Source of the DNA: DATBDE01 sp036270095
GTDB taxonomy: Bacteria; Actinomycetota; Thermoleophilia; Solirubrobacterales; Solirubrobacteraceae
Direction of reading: 5' to 3'
DNA length: 64,000 bases
NCBI GenBank assembly: GCA_036270095.1
Contig: DATBDE010000149.1
Span: forward strand, 10,898 to 74,897
Under the pieces are notes generated by a model. It searched no databases and was not told the DNA's origin. It saw nothing but the letters and a program-made list of their open reading frames with translations. Of this stretch, positions 8,243 through 16,620 are shown piece by piece. Numbering within the stretch: the stretch's first letter is position 1; every line of letters begins with the position of its first letter. A program made the translations under genes and the position numbers.

Positions 8243-9090
8243 TGCGCGACGTCGCCACCCTGCTCGAGGCGCTGCCCTACATCCGCGAATTCCACGGGCG
8301 CACCGTGGTGATCAAGTACGGCGGCGCGGCCATGCACGACCCCGCCCTGCGCGAGGAGTTCGCGCGCGACGTGGTCCTCCTCAAGTACGTCGGGCTCAAC
8401 CCGGTCGTCGTCCACGGCGGCGGGCCCGAGGTCACGCGGCTGATGCAGCGGCTGCACATGCCGGTCGAGTTCGTCGGCGGCCTGCGGGTGTCCGACGCCG
8501 AGACGGTGGAGGTGGCCAAGATGGTGCTGGTGGGCAAGGTCAACAAGGACATCGTCCTGCGCCTCGGGCGCCACGGGCAGCCCGCGGTCGGGCTGTGCGG
8601 CGACGACGGGCTGCTGTTCCGCGTGGAGCGCCAGGCGGCGCCCGGGGGCGAGGACATCGGCTTCGTCGGCCGCATCGAGCGCATCGACGTGGACGTGCTC
8701 AAGCACGTGGCCAGCGACTACATCCCGGTCATCGCCTCGGTGGGCGCCGACCGCGAGGGCAACTCGTACAACATCAACGCCGACGAGGCGGCGGGTGCGG
8801 TGGCGCGGGCCCTGCGCGCCTACAAGGTCATCTTCCTCACCGATGTCGAGGGCTGGTTGCGCGAGGTCGACGATCCCGACACGCTGGTGGGCGAGGCCAC
8901 GGCGGACGAGGTCGTCCTCGCCCTCGACGAGGTCGCGGGCGGGATGCGGCCCAAGCTCGCCGCCTGCGTGGACGCCATCAGCGGCGGCGTCCGGTACGCC
9001 CACATCGTGGACGGCCGCGTGCCGCACTCGCTGCTGCTCGAGCTCTTCACCGACGCCGGCGTGGGAACCCGGATCGTCCCGGCCCGATGA
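8242..9090 (+). CDS. argB: Acetylglutamate kinase
   Basis: A 282-residue amino-acid kinase fold protein that phosphorylates N-acetylglutamate, usually the feedback-controlled step. Visible signatures are VVIKYGGAAM (phosphate-binding Lys), VVHGGGPEV, and YNINADEAAGAVARAL. It begins MRDVATLLEALPYIREFHGR. ATG 8242 overlaps the argJ stop by one base; an alternative in-frame GTG sits one codon earlier. It ends in an ATGA overlap with argD. Confidence 0.96.
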   Translation: MRDVATLLEALPYIREFHGRTVVIKYGGAAMHDPALREEFARDVVLLKYVGLNPVVVHGGGPEVTRLMQRLHMPVEFVGGLRVSDAETVEVAKMVLVGKVNKDIVLRLGRHGQPAVGLCGDDGLLFRVERQAAPGGEDIGFVGRIERIDVDVLKHVASDYIPVIASVGADREGNSYNINADEAAGAVARALRAYKVIFLTDVEGWLREVDDPDTLVGEATADEVVLALDEVAGGMRPKLAACVDAISGGVRYAHIVDGRVPHSLLLELFTDAGVGTRIVPAR

Positions 9091-10244
9091 GCGTCGCCGA
9101 CCTCCAGGCCATGGAGGGGCGCTACGTGCTGCCCACCTACGCGCGCTTCCCGGTGCAGCTCGTGCGCGGCGCCGGCTGCCGCCTGTGGGACGACGAGGGC
9201 AACGAGTACCTCGACTTCCTCGCCGGCATCTCGGTCTGCAACACCGGCCATTGCCACCCCGAGGTCGTGGGCGCGGTGCAGGAGCAGGCGGCGCAGCTCA
9301 TGCACACGACCAACCTCTTCTACACCGCGCCGGGCATGGAGCTGGCCGAGCGCCTGTCCCGCTCCTCGCTGGGCGGGCGGGTGTTCTTCTCGAACTCCGG
9401 GGCCGAGGCCAACGAGGCCGCGATCAAGCTCGTACGCAAGCGCAAGCTCGGCGGCGACGTGGTCGTGGCCGCCGGCGCGTTCCACGGCCGGACCTACGGC
9501 GCGCTGTCGGCGACGCCGCAGGAGACCAAGCAGGCGCCGTTCGCTCCGCTGGTGCCCGGCTTCCGGGTGGTGCCGCGCGACGACCCCGGCGCGCTGGACG
9601 CCGCCGTGGACGAGGGGACCGCGGCGGTGCTTCTCGAGCCGATTCAGGGCGAGACCGGGATCTGGCCGCTCTCGGACGCGATGCTGCGCACCGCTCGCAA
9701 CGCGTGCGACCGCGCGGGCGCGGCGCTGGTCTTCGACGAGATCCAGACCGGCATGGGGCGCACGGGCACGCTGTGGGCCTACGAGCAGACCGGGGTCAGG
9801 CCCGACGCGCTGACCACGGCCAAGGCGCTGGGCGGCGGCATGCCGATCGGGGCCCTCGTGACCTCGCCGGGCCTGGCCGACGTGCTCGAGCCCGGCGACC
9901 ACGGCTCGACCTTCGCCGGCGGGCCGGTGGTGGCCCGGGCCGCGCTGGCGGCGCTCGACGTGATCGACCGGCCGGAGCTGCTCGCCGAGGTCGTGCGCCT
10001 GGGCGTCGTGCTGGCCGACGGCCTGGCGCAGCTGCCGGGCGTGCGGCTGGTGCACGGCCGCGGCCTGATGCAGGCCATCGAGGTCGACGACGCGCCCGCG
10101 GTGACGCGCCGCGCGCTGCTCGAGCAGCGCCTGATCGCCAACGCCACCGGCCCCACCACGATCCGGTTCGAGCCGCCGCTGGTCGTGACCGAGGAGCAGA
10201 TCCACGACGCGCTGGAGCGGATGACGCGATGCCTGACGCCCTGA
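9087..10244 (+). CDS. argD: Acetylornithine aminotransferase
   Basis: A 385-residue PLP-dependent class III aminotransferase that converts N-acetylglutamate semialdehyde to N-acetylornithine. The PLP lysine is K246 in TTAKALGGGMPIGA; VFDEIQTGMGRTG carries the Asp that contacts the cofactor ring, and FSNSGAEANEAAIKL is the phosphate-binding region. The start overlaps argB (ATGA) and the end overlaps argG by 16 bases. Related class III enzymes (succinyl-ornithine or ornithine transaminases) look alike, but the position between argB and argG settles the call. Confidence 0.95.
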   Translation: MSVADLQAMEGRYVLPTYARFPVQLVRGAGCRLWDDEGNEYLDFLAGISVCNTGHCHPEVVGAVQEQAAQLMHTTNLFYTAPGMELAERLSRSSLGGRVFFSNSGAEANEAAIKLVRKRKLGGDVVVAAGAFHGRTYGALSATPQETKQAPFAPLVPGFRVVPRDDPGALDAAVDEGTAAVLLEPIQGETGIWPLSDAMLRTARNACDRAGAALVFDEIQTGMGRTGTLWAYEQTGVRPDALTTAKALGGGMPIGALVTSPGLADVLEPGDHGSTFAGGPVVARAALAALDVIDRPELLAEVVRLGVVLADGLAQLPGVRLVHGRGLMQAIEVDDAPAVTRRALLEQRLIANATGPTTIRFEPPLVVTEEQIHDALERMTRCLTP

Positions 10245-11488
10245 GGAAGACCGCCAGCTATGAGGCCGAGCCCGGCGACGTCGGGCGGGTGCTGCTCTTG
10301 TACTCGGGCGGTCTGGACACCAGCGTGATGCTCAAGTGGATCCAGGAGCGCTACGAGGCCGAGGTCGTGGCCCTGACCGTGAACCTGGGCCAGCCCGGCG
10401 AGGACTACGACGTCGTCAAGGGCAAGGCGCTGCAGCTCGGCGCCCTGGACTGCCACGTGGTCGACGCGCGCGAGGAGTTCGCGCGCGAGTACCTCGCCCC
10501 GGCCATCAAGGCCAACGCCGTCTACGGCCTCGGCTACCCGCTGTTCACCGCGCTGGGGCGGCCGCTGATCGCCAAGCTGGCCGTGCAGTGCGCGCGCGAG
10601 ACCGGCTGCGACACCGTCGCCCACGGCTGCACGGGCAAGGGCAACGACCAGGTGCGGATCGAGGCCACGGTGACGACGCTGGCGCCCGAGCTGAAGATCA
10701 TCGCGCCCGTGCGCGGGTGGCAGATGGGCCGCGACCAGGAGGTCGCCTACGCGCGCGAGCACGGGATCCCGGTCAAGGGCGGCACGGAGGTGGCCCCGTA
10801 CTCGATCGATGACAACCTGTGGGGGCGCTCGTCCGAGGGGCGCTGGATCGAGGACCTCGACCACGCGCCCGAGGACGATGTCTTCCAGCTCGTCACCCGG
10901 CCGGAGGAGGCGCCCGACGAGGCCGAGGAGATCGTGCTCGGGTTCGAGCGCGGGCTGCCGGTGGCGCTCGACGGTGAGCGGCTGGACCTGGTGGAGCTGA
11001 TCGAGCGGGTGGGCGCGATCGGCGCGCGCCACGGCGTTGGCATCGTCGACCACATCGAGGACCGCATCGTGGGCCTGAAGGTGCGCGACATCTACGAGGT
11101 CCCCGCCGCGGCGATCCTGCTGCCCGCCCACGCCGAGCTCGAGAAGCTCGTGGGCACGATCCACCAGAACCAGTTCAAGCCCGAGCTCGACCGCCAATGG
11201 GGCTACCTCGTCTACGCGGGCCTGTGGTGGGAGCCGCTGCGCTCCGACCTCGACGCGTACATGGACGCGGTCAACGCCCAGGTCACGGGCGAGGTGGCGC
11301 TGAAGCTCTACAAGGGGTCGGCGCGGGTCGTGCGGCGCTCGTCGCCCAACGCGATCTACGATCCGGCCTTGGCCACCTTCGCCGAGTCCGGCGGGTTGTT
11401 CTCGCAGCAGGCCTCGCCCGGGTTCATCGAGCTGTGGTCGCTGCAGTCGCGCATGGCCTGGCGCGTACGGCACGAGGAAGAGGGGTAA
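10229..11488 (+). CDS. argG: Argininosuccinate synthase
   Basis: A 419-residue enzyme joining citrulline and aspartate with ATP. The PP-loop is LYSGGLDTSVML, and AHGCTGKGNDQVR and APVRGWQMGRDQE are highly conserved ArgG blocks. The ATG at 10229 lies 16 bases inside argD; it gives about 22 residues ahead of the PP-loop, slightly long for the family, but no better-placed start was seen. No argF, argR or argH lies between argD and argG or downstream, so the last steps and the regulator are encoded elsewhere. Confidence 0.95.
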   Translation: MPDALRKTASYEAEPGDVGRVLLLYSGGLDTSVMLKWIQERYEAEVVALTVNLGQPGEDYDVVKGKALQLGALDCHVVDAREEFAREYLAPAIKANAVYGLGYPLFTALGRPLIAKLAVQCARETGCDTVAHGCTGKGNDQVRIEATVTTLAPELKIIAPVRGWQMGRDQEVAYAREHGIPVKGGTEVAPYSIDDNLWGRSSEGRWIEDLDHAPEDDVFQLVTRPEEAPDEAEEIVLGFERGLPVALDGERLDLVELIERVGAIGARHGVGIVDHIEDRIVGLKVRDIYEVPAAAILLPAHAELEKLVGTIHQNQFKPELDRQWGYLVYAGLWWEPLRSDLDAYMDAVNAQVTGEVALKLYKGSARVVRRSSPNAIYDPALATFAESGGLFSQQASPGFIELWSLQSRMAWRVRHEEEG

Positions 11489-11497
11489 CCGCAGCGC

Positions 11498-11668
11498 ATG
11501 GGATACAAGCTTTTAGGCATGTTGGTCTGGAACGGTGGCAAGTGGTTCACCCGCCGCAAAGTGGGCGGCAGCTCGACCGGCCAGCGGGCCGGCTTCGTCG
11601 GCGGGCTGGCGGTCGTCACGGCCGCGGTCCTGTTCGTCCTTTCGCGGAAAGAGGACGACGGCGAGTAG
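11498..11668 (+). CDS. Small single-span membrane protein (56 aa)
   Basis: An ATG nine bases after the argG stop opens a 56-codon frame ending in TAG. The N-terminus is basic and aromatic (GYKLLGMLVWNGGKWFTRR), residues about 32-49 (GFVGGLAVVTAAVLFVLS) form one membrane span, and the tail is KEDDGE. It lies between argG and dnaE, possibly translated from the arg transcript. I do not recognise a family. The composition (membrane helix, charged ends) is protein-like, but there is no homology evidence. Confidence 0.55.
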   Translation: MGYKLLGMLVWNGGKWFTRRKVGGSSTGQRAGFVGGLAVVTAAVLFVLSRKEDDGE

Positions 11669-11745
11669 GTCTTCGGCGGGGCTGCCGGACTTTGCGGCCA
11701 GCCCCGTCCGAGCAGTCCGAGCCGGCGCCTATTGTTGGCCGTCCG

Positions 11746-14700
11746 GTGACCTCCTCGCCCGTCGCGCACCTGCATGTCCACTCTGAATACTCCCTGCTCG
11801 ACGGGGCGTGCAAGATCGACGCGCTCGCCGAGCGGGCGGCGGCCTTCGGCCAACCGGCGCTCGGGCTGACCGACCACGGCGTCATGAACGGCGCCGTCGA
11901 GCTCTACAAGGCCTGCAAGGCGCACGGGATCAAGCCGATCGTGGGCTGCGAGGCCTACCTGGTCGATGACCGCAAGGCGCCGGGAAAGGACGCCGCGGGC
12001 CGGATCGAGCGGCACCACCTCACGCTGCTGGCGGCGTCGGACGCCGGCTACCGCAACCTGGTCAAGCTCTCCTCGACCGGGTTCCTCGAGGGCCTGCACC
12101 GGGGCAAGCCCTCGGTCGACCTCGACCTGCTCGACCGCCACTCCGAGGGCGTGATCGCGCTCTCGGGCTGCCTGGCCTCGAAGCTGTGCTCGAACATTGT
12201 CGACGGCCGGGTGGCGGACGCCCGCGCCCATCTCGACGACCTCATCCAGGCCTTCGGGCCCGAGCAGGTCTACCTGGAGGTGCAGCGCAACGGCCTGGCG
12301 GCGCAGGACCGGGCCAACGAGCACGTGGTGCGCTTCGCCCAGGAGGTCGGCCGCCCGCTCGTAGGCACCGCCGACGTGCACTACCTGCGCCGCGAGGACT
12401 ACCACCACCACAGCGCGCTGCTGTGCGTGCAGACCAAGAGCACGCTGGACGCCCCGAAGCTGAAGTTCGAGACCAACGAGTTCTTCCTGAAGTCCTCCGA
12501 GGAGATGGCCGAGGCGTTCTCCGCATGGCCCGAGGCGCTGCAGGCCACGCTGGACATCGCCGAGCGCTGCGACGTCGAGCTCGAGCTCGGCAAGCAGCTC
12601 ATCCCGCGCTTTCCCACCCCGGACGGCGAGCCCGAGGAGGGTTACCTGCGCGCGCGGGTGTACGAGGGTCTGCGCGAGCGCTACGGCGATCCGCTCCCGG
12701 CCGAGGCCAGCGAGCGCGCCGACAACGAGCTCGCCGTGATCGAGCGCATGGGCTTCTCCGCCTACTTCCTCATCGTGTGGGACTTCGTCCGCTACGCGAA
12801 GGACAACGGCGTGGCCGTGGGGCCGGGCCGCGGCAGCGCCGCGGGCTCGCTCGTCTCCTACGCGCTGCGCATCACCGATGTCGACCCGCTGCGCTACGGG
12901 CTGCTGTTCGAGCGGTTCCTCAACCCCGAGCGCGTGTCCATGCCCGACATCGACATCGACTTCTCAGTCCGCGGGCGCGACCGCGTGATCCGCTACGTGA
13001 CCGAGAAGTACGGGCGCGAGTCGGTCGCGCAGATCGTGACCTTCGGCAAGATGTTCCCGCGCGCGGCCACGCGCGACGCCGCGCGGGTGCTCGGCCACGA
13101 GTACGGCGCCGGGGACCGCCTGGCCAAGCTCATCCCCGACCCGATCATGGGCCGGCCGCCGTCGTTCGCCGACTGCCTGAAGGAGGGCCAGCCGCTGGCG
13201 GCGGCGATCAAGGAGGACGCGACGGCCAAGCAGATCGTCGACGTCGCCCAGGGGCTGGAGGGCATCGTGCGCAACTCGTCCATCCACGCCGCCGCGGTGG
13301 TCATCGCGGACCGGCCGCTCACCGACATCGTGCCGCTACAGCTGGCCGAGTCCGGCGACGAGGTGCGCGTGGTGACGCAGTTCTCGATGAAGCCGATCGA
13401 GGAGATCGGCCTGCTCAAGATGGACTTCCTCGGCCTGCGCAACCTCGACGTGATCGAGGACGCGCTGGACATCATCGTGCGCTCGACGGGCACCCGCCCG
13501 GACATGTCGACGCTGGACATGGCCGACGAGAAGACCTACGCGATGCTGGCCCGGGGCGACTCGGTCGGCGTGTTCCAGTTCGAGTCCGAGGGCATGCGGG
13601 AGGCCCTGAAGAAGGTGCGCACGACGGAGTTCGACGACGTCGTGGCCCTCAACGCGCTCTACCGCCCGGGCGCGCTGGACCAGATCCCGACCTACGCCCA
13701 GGGCAAGCGCAACCCCGAGACGGTCAGCTACCGCGACGAGCGCCTGCGCCCGATCCTCGAGGAGACCAAGGGCGTGGTCCTCTACCAGGAGCAGGCGATG
13801 CGGATCGCCAAGGAGCTGGCCGGGTTCTCGGGCGCCCGCGCGGACGACCTGCGCAAGGCGATCGGCAAGAAGAACCGCGAGAAAATGGCCGAGCTCAAGC
13901 CCGAGTTCTTTGCGGGCTGCCGGGCCAACGGGGTGGCCGAGGCGACGATCGAGTGGCTGTGGCAGACGAACGAGAAGTCGGCCGACTACTCGTTCAACAA
14001 GTCCCACGCCGCCTGCTACGCGCTGATCGGCTACCGCACGGCGTGGCTGAAGGCCAACTACCCGGCCGAGTACATGGCCGCGCTGATCTCCTCGGTCATG
14101 GACACGAAGGACAAGGTCCCGTTCTTCGTGGCCCGCTGCGAGGAGATGGGGATCGAGATCCTGCCGCCCGACGTCAACCTCTCCGACCACGACTTCGTGG
14201 TCACCGGCGGCAAGATCCGGTTCGGGCTCGACGCGGTCAAGGGCATCGGCTACGCCGCGGTGGAGGCGATCAAGCGGGCGCGCGGGGACGGCGGCGAGTT
14301 CTCCTCGCTGTGGGACTTCTGCGAGCGGGTCGACAACCGCGCGGTCAACAAGAAGGCCATCGAGGCGCTGATCAAGTGCGGGGCGTTCGGCACCACGGGC
14401 GACTCGCGCAAGGGCATGCTCGACGTGCTCGAGGCCGCCCAGGGCGCCGGCGCGCAGACCCAGCAGGACGCGCTCATCGGCCAGGGCTCGATCTTCGACC
14501 TCGGGTCAGGCGGTGACGCCGGCGGGGTCGAGGCTTCGCCGTTCGCGCGCCCGGCGCACCCGGTCATCCCGCCCGAGGAGTTCGACCAGGCCGAGCTGCT
14601 GGCCATCGAGAAGGAGTCCATCGGCCTGTTCATCTCCGCCCACCCCCTCAAGCCGCTGCGCGAGGCGCTGCGGGCGCGGGTGGACTGCCCGCTGGCCGAC

Positions 14701-15258
14701 GTGAGCGCGAAGCGCGACCGCGACCAGGTCACGGTGGGCGGGATCATCACCGAGGCCAAGAAGATCCGCACCCGCAACGGCGACCCGATGATGTTCGCCA
14801 CCCTCGACGACCTCGAGGGCTCGGTGGAGATCCTCGTGTTCGGCAAGGCGCTCGAGGCCTACGGGGGCGAGCTCGGCGTCGACCAGGTCGTGCTCGTGCG
14901 CGGGCGCGTGGACCACAAGGACGCCACGAGGACGAGCGTCGTGGCCCAGGACCTCGAGCGCTTCGACCCCTCGCCCGAGGAGGTGGAGGCCGCGCGGGCG
15001 GCCGCCGCCCAGGCGGCGCTGCCGCCGGAGCCGTTCTGCCTCAGCGTGGACGCCGCGCGCCTGCCGGCGAGCATCGTCGACGACCTCAAGGACCTGCTCG
15101 AGCGCTTCCCGGGCCAGGCCGAGTTCGTGCTCCGGATGCGCACCTCCGCGGGCGAGCGGAGGCTGCGGTTCGGGGCGGGCTACCGCGTCGACGCCAACGC
15201 CTCGCTGCGAGCGCTGTTGCAGGACCTGCTCGGCGAAGCTGCCGTGTTGGCGGCCTGA
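11746..15258 (+). CDS. dnaE: DNA polymerase III alpha subunit (DnaE)
   Basis: The 1170-residue catalytic subunit of the replicative polymerase. It opens with a PHP domain (HLHVHSEYSLLDGACKID), which in actinobacterial DnaE1 is a metal-dependent proofreading nuclease; metal-binding histidines are visible. The palm has PGRGSAAGSLVSY and MPDIDIDF, with D401 and D403 numbered as in the E. coli enzyme. A C-terminal OB fold (VGGIITEAKKIRTRNGDPM) is followed by a short tail. The GTG at 11746 is chosen because the family start lies immediately after it; the open frame upstream overlaps argG and is not DnaE-like. Confidence 0.96.
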   Translation: MTSSPVAHLHVHSEYSLLDGACKIDALAERAAAFGQPALGLTDHGVMNGAVELYKACKAHGIKPIVGCEAYLVDDRKAPGKDAAGRIERHHLTLLAASDAGYRNLVKLSSTGFLEGLHRGKPSVDLDLLDRHSEGVIALSGCLASKLCSNIVDGRVADARAHLDDLIQAFGPEQVYLEVQRNGLAAQDRANEHVVRFAQEVGRPLVGTADVHYLRREDYHHHSALLCVQTKSTLDAPKLKFETNEFFLKSSEEMAEAFSAWPEALQATLDIAERCDVELELGKQLIPRFPTPDGEPEEGYLRARVYEGLRERYGDPLPAEASERADNELAVIERMGFSAYFLIVWDFVRYAKDNGVAVGPGRGSAAGSLVSYALRITDVDPLRYGLLFERFLNPERVSMPDIDIDFSVRGRDRVIRYVTEKYGRESVAQIVTFGKMFPRAATRDAARVLGHEYGAGDRLAKLIPDPIMGRPPSFADCLKEGQPLAAAIKEDATAKQIVDVAQGLEGIVRNSSIHAAAVVIADRPLTDIVPLQLAESGDEVRVVTQFSMKPIEEIGLLKMDFLGLRNLDVIEDALDIIVRSTGTRPDMSTLDMADEKTYAMLARGDSVGVFQFESEGMREALKKVRTTEFDDVVALNALYRPGALDQIPTYAQGKRNPETVSYRDERLRPILEETKGVVLYQEQAMRIAKELAGFSGARADDLRKAIGKKNREKMAELKPEFFAGCRANGVAEATIEWLWQTNEKSADYSFNKSHAACYALIGYRTAWLKANYPAEYMAALISSVMDTKDKVPFFVARCEEMGIEILPPDVNLSDHDFVVTGGKIRFGLDAVKGIGYAAVEAIKRARGDGGEFSSLWDFCERVDNRAVNKKAIEALIKCGAFGTTGDSRKGMLDVLEAAQGAGAQTQQDALIGQGSIFDLGSGGDAGGVEASPFARPAHPVIPPEEFDQAELLAIEKESIGLFISAHPLKPLREALRARVDCPLADVSAKRDRDQVTVGGIITEAKKIRTRNGDPMMFATLDDLEGSVEILVFGKALEAYGGELGVDQVVLVRGRVDHKDATRTSVVAQDLERFDPSPEEVEAARAAAAQAALPPEPFCLSVDAARLPASIVDDLKDLLERFPGQAEFVLRMRTSAGERRLRFGAGYRVDANASLRALLQDLLGEAAVLAA

Positions 15259-15359
15259 GGGCCATTCTCGACGCCCCTCGCTGCGTCGTCGCCCGCTCGC
15301 GTGCGAAGCACGCCACGCGGACTGCGTCCTTGCGAGGAGCGCCGAGCGATGGCCCTCAG
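15255..15359. terminator. Imperfect ~105-bp inverted repeat between convergent genes, likely bidirectional terminator
   Basis: The outer arms CTGAGGGCCAT (15255-15265) and ATGGCCCTCAG (15349-15359) are exact complements, and the centre forms GCGTGC-GAA-GCACGC (15299-15313). Further partial complementarity lies between. The left arm includes the dnaE stop codon, and the right arm ends 14 bases from the stop of the opposing gene. There is no T-run; GC-rich hairpins of this kind are common at actinobacterial gene ends. Function is inferred from position. Confidence 0.5.
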
Positions 15360-15372
15360 AACGCGACGGCGA

Positions 15373-15879
15373 TCAGAAGAAGACCACCTGGAATTCGGCG
15401 TTGGCCAGGTTGCCGTTGGAGGCGTTGGTGACCACCGAGGCCTGCTCGGGGCCGGGGCACACCGGGTCGTCGCCGCCGACGCGCGCGCTCACGAAGAACG
15501 TGTTCGTGTTGACGTTCGGGTTGCCGGTGCTCGGGTGGTCCAGGGTGGCCGAGGCCACGTTGGGCGTGAACGGCATGTTGTAGAAGCAGAAGTAGCCGGG
15601 CGTGGGGGAGATGACGTTGCCCTGGCTGATGTTCTGGCCCTTGAGCACGGCCGGGCCGCCGCTGATGTCGGCCCACCCGAGGTAGTTGCCGACTCCGGCC
15701 GCGAGCAGGGCCTTGTTGGCCGTGTCCTGGGCCGAGTTCGCCGTCTTGAGCGCCTTCTTGGCGGTCGAGTTCGCGCTGGCGACGCCGGCGATCGGGGGTC
15801 CGGCGAGCGCCGGCCCGGCGAGGGCGACGGCGAGGACCACCGCGACGAGCGCGGCGGCGGGAAGCATGAGCTTGCGCAT
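15373..15879 (-). CDS. Exported protein of unknown function, paralogue of the upstream neighbour
   Basis: A 168-residue secreted protein. The start MRKLMLPAAALVAVVLAVA is a signal peptide ending near ALAGPPIAG, and GGAG-rich AAGGAG sits nine bases before the ATG. Next comes a helical stretch rich in Lys, Ala and Asn (STAKKALKTANSAQDTANKAL, residues about 40-60, given in part), then a mature domain with GYFCFYNMPFTP and DDPVCPGPEQ that carries two cysteines. The next gene upstream encodes a protein of exactly the same length and closely similar throughout, so the pair is a tandem duplication. The open frame extends 29 codons upstream of the chosen start without SD support. Function unknown. 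Confidence 0.75.
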   Translation of the reverse strand: MRKLMLPAAALVAVVLAVALAGPALAGPPIAGVASANSTAKKALKTANSAQDTANKALLAAGVGNYLGWADISGGPAVLKGQNISQGNVISPTPGYFCFYNMPFTPNVASATLDHPSTGNPNVNTNTFFVSARVGGDDPVCPGPEQASVVTNASNGNLANAEFQVVFF

Positions 15880-16009
15880 GCGGATGCGTCTCCTTGTGCT
15901 GGTTGGCACGGCCGACGCTAACCGGGTGGAGGGTGCGCTGCAGCAAAACCGGCCGGCCCAACCCATGCGGGGCGGAGCCGGCCGTGATGCTTCGGGACGG
16001 GTCGAACGT

Positions 16010-16516
16010 CTAGCTGAAGACCACCTGGAACTCGGCGTTGCCGAGGTTCCCGGCGGACGTGTTGGTCACGACGGTGGCCTGCTCCTGACCGGGGCAGACC
16101 GGGTCGTCAGCGCCGACGCGGGCGCTCACGAAGTACGTGGTCGTGTTGACCGACGGGGTGCCCGTGACCGGGTGCGTCAGCGTGGCGTTGGCGACGTGCG
16201 GCGTGAACGGCATGTTGTAGAAGCAGAAGTAGCCGGGGGTCGGCGACGTCACGTTGGACTGGGTGATGTTCTGCCCCTTCAACAGGGTGGGCCCGCCGCT
16301 GATCTGGGCGTAGCCGAGGTAGTTGCCGACGGCACTGGCCAGCAGCGCCTTGTTGGCGGTGTCCTGGGCCGTGTTGGCGACCTTGAGCGCCTTCTTGGCC
16401 GTCTTGGCGGCGCTGGCGGTTCCGTCCACGTGGTTGTTGGCGAGCGCAGGGCCGGCCAGGGCAACCGCGAGGACCACCGCGATGAGCGCGACGATCGGGA
16501 TTGTGAGCTTGCGCAT
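16010..16516 (-). CDS. Exported protein of unknown function (tandem paralogue)
   Basis: A 168-residue secreted protein with signal peptide MRKLTIPIVALIAVVLAVA cleaved near ALANNHVDG. It shares the TAKKALK, AQDTANKAL, GNYLGYAQISGGP, GYFCFYNMPFTPHVA and DDPVCPGQEQATVVTN blocks with its neighbour at 15373-15879. AGGAGG lies eight bases before the ATG. About 130 bases separate the two genes, which probably arose by tandem duplication. The two shared cysteines could form a disulphide outside the cell. No function is recognised. Confidence 0.78.
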   Translation of the reverse strand: MRKLTIPIVALIAVVLAVALAGPALANNHVDGTASAAKTAKKALKVANTAQDTANKALLASAVGNYLGYAQISGGPTLLKGQNITQSNVTSPTPGYFCFYNMPFTPHVANATLTHPVTGTPSVNTTTYFVSARVGADDPVCPGQEQATVVTNTSAGNLGNAEFQVVFS

Positions 16517-16620
16517 TGCGTGTGCCTCCTAGGGGGTTAGGTGTGCGGGTCCCACCGTCCCGCAGGAATGCCCCTGGCTCCGCGCGCGGCGCGACGGTGC
16601 GCGTGTCGAGTTCGCGACAG

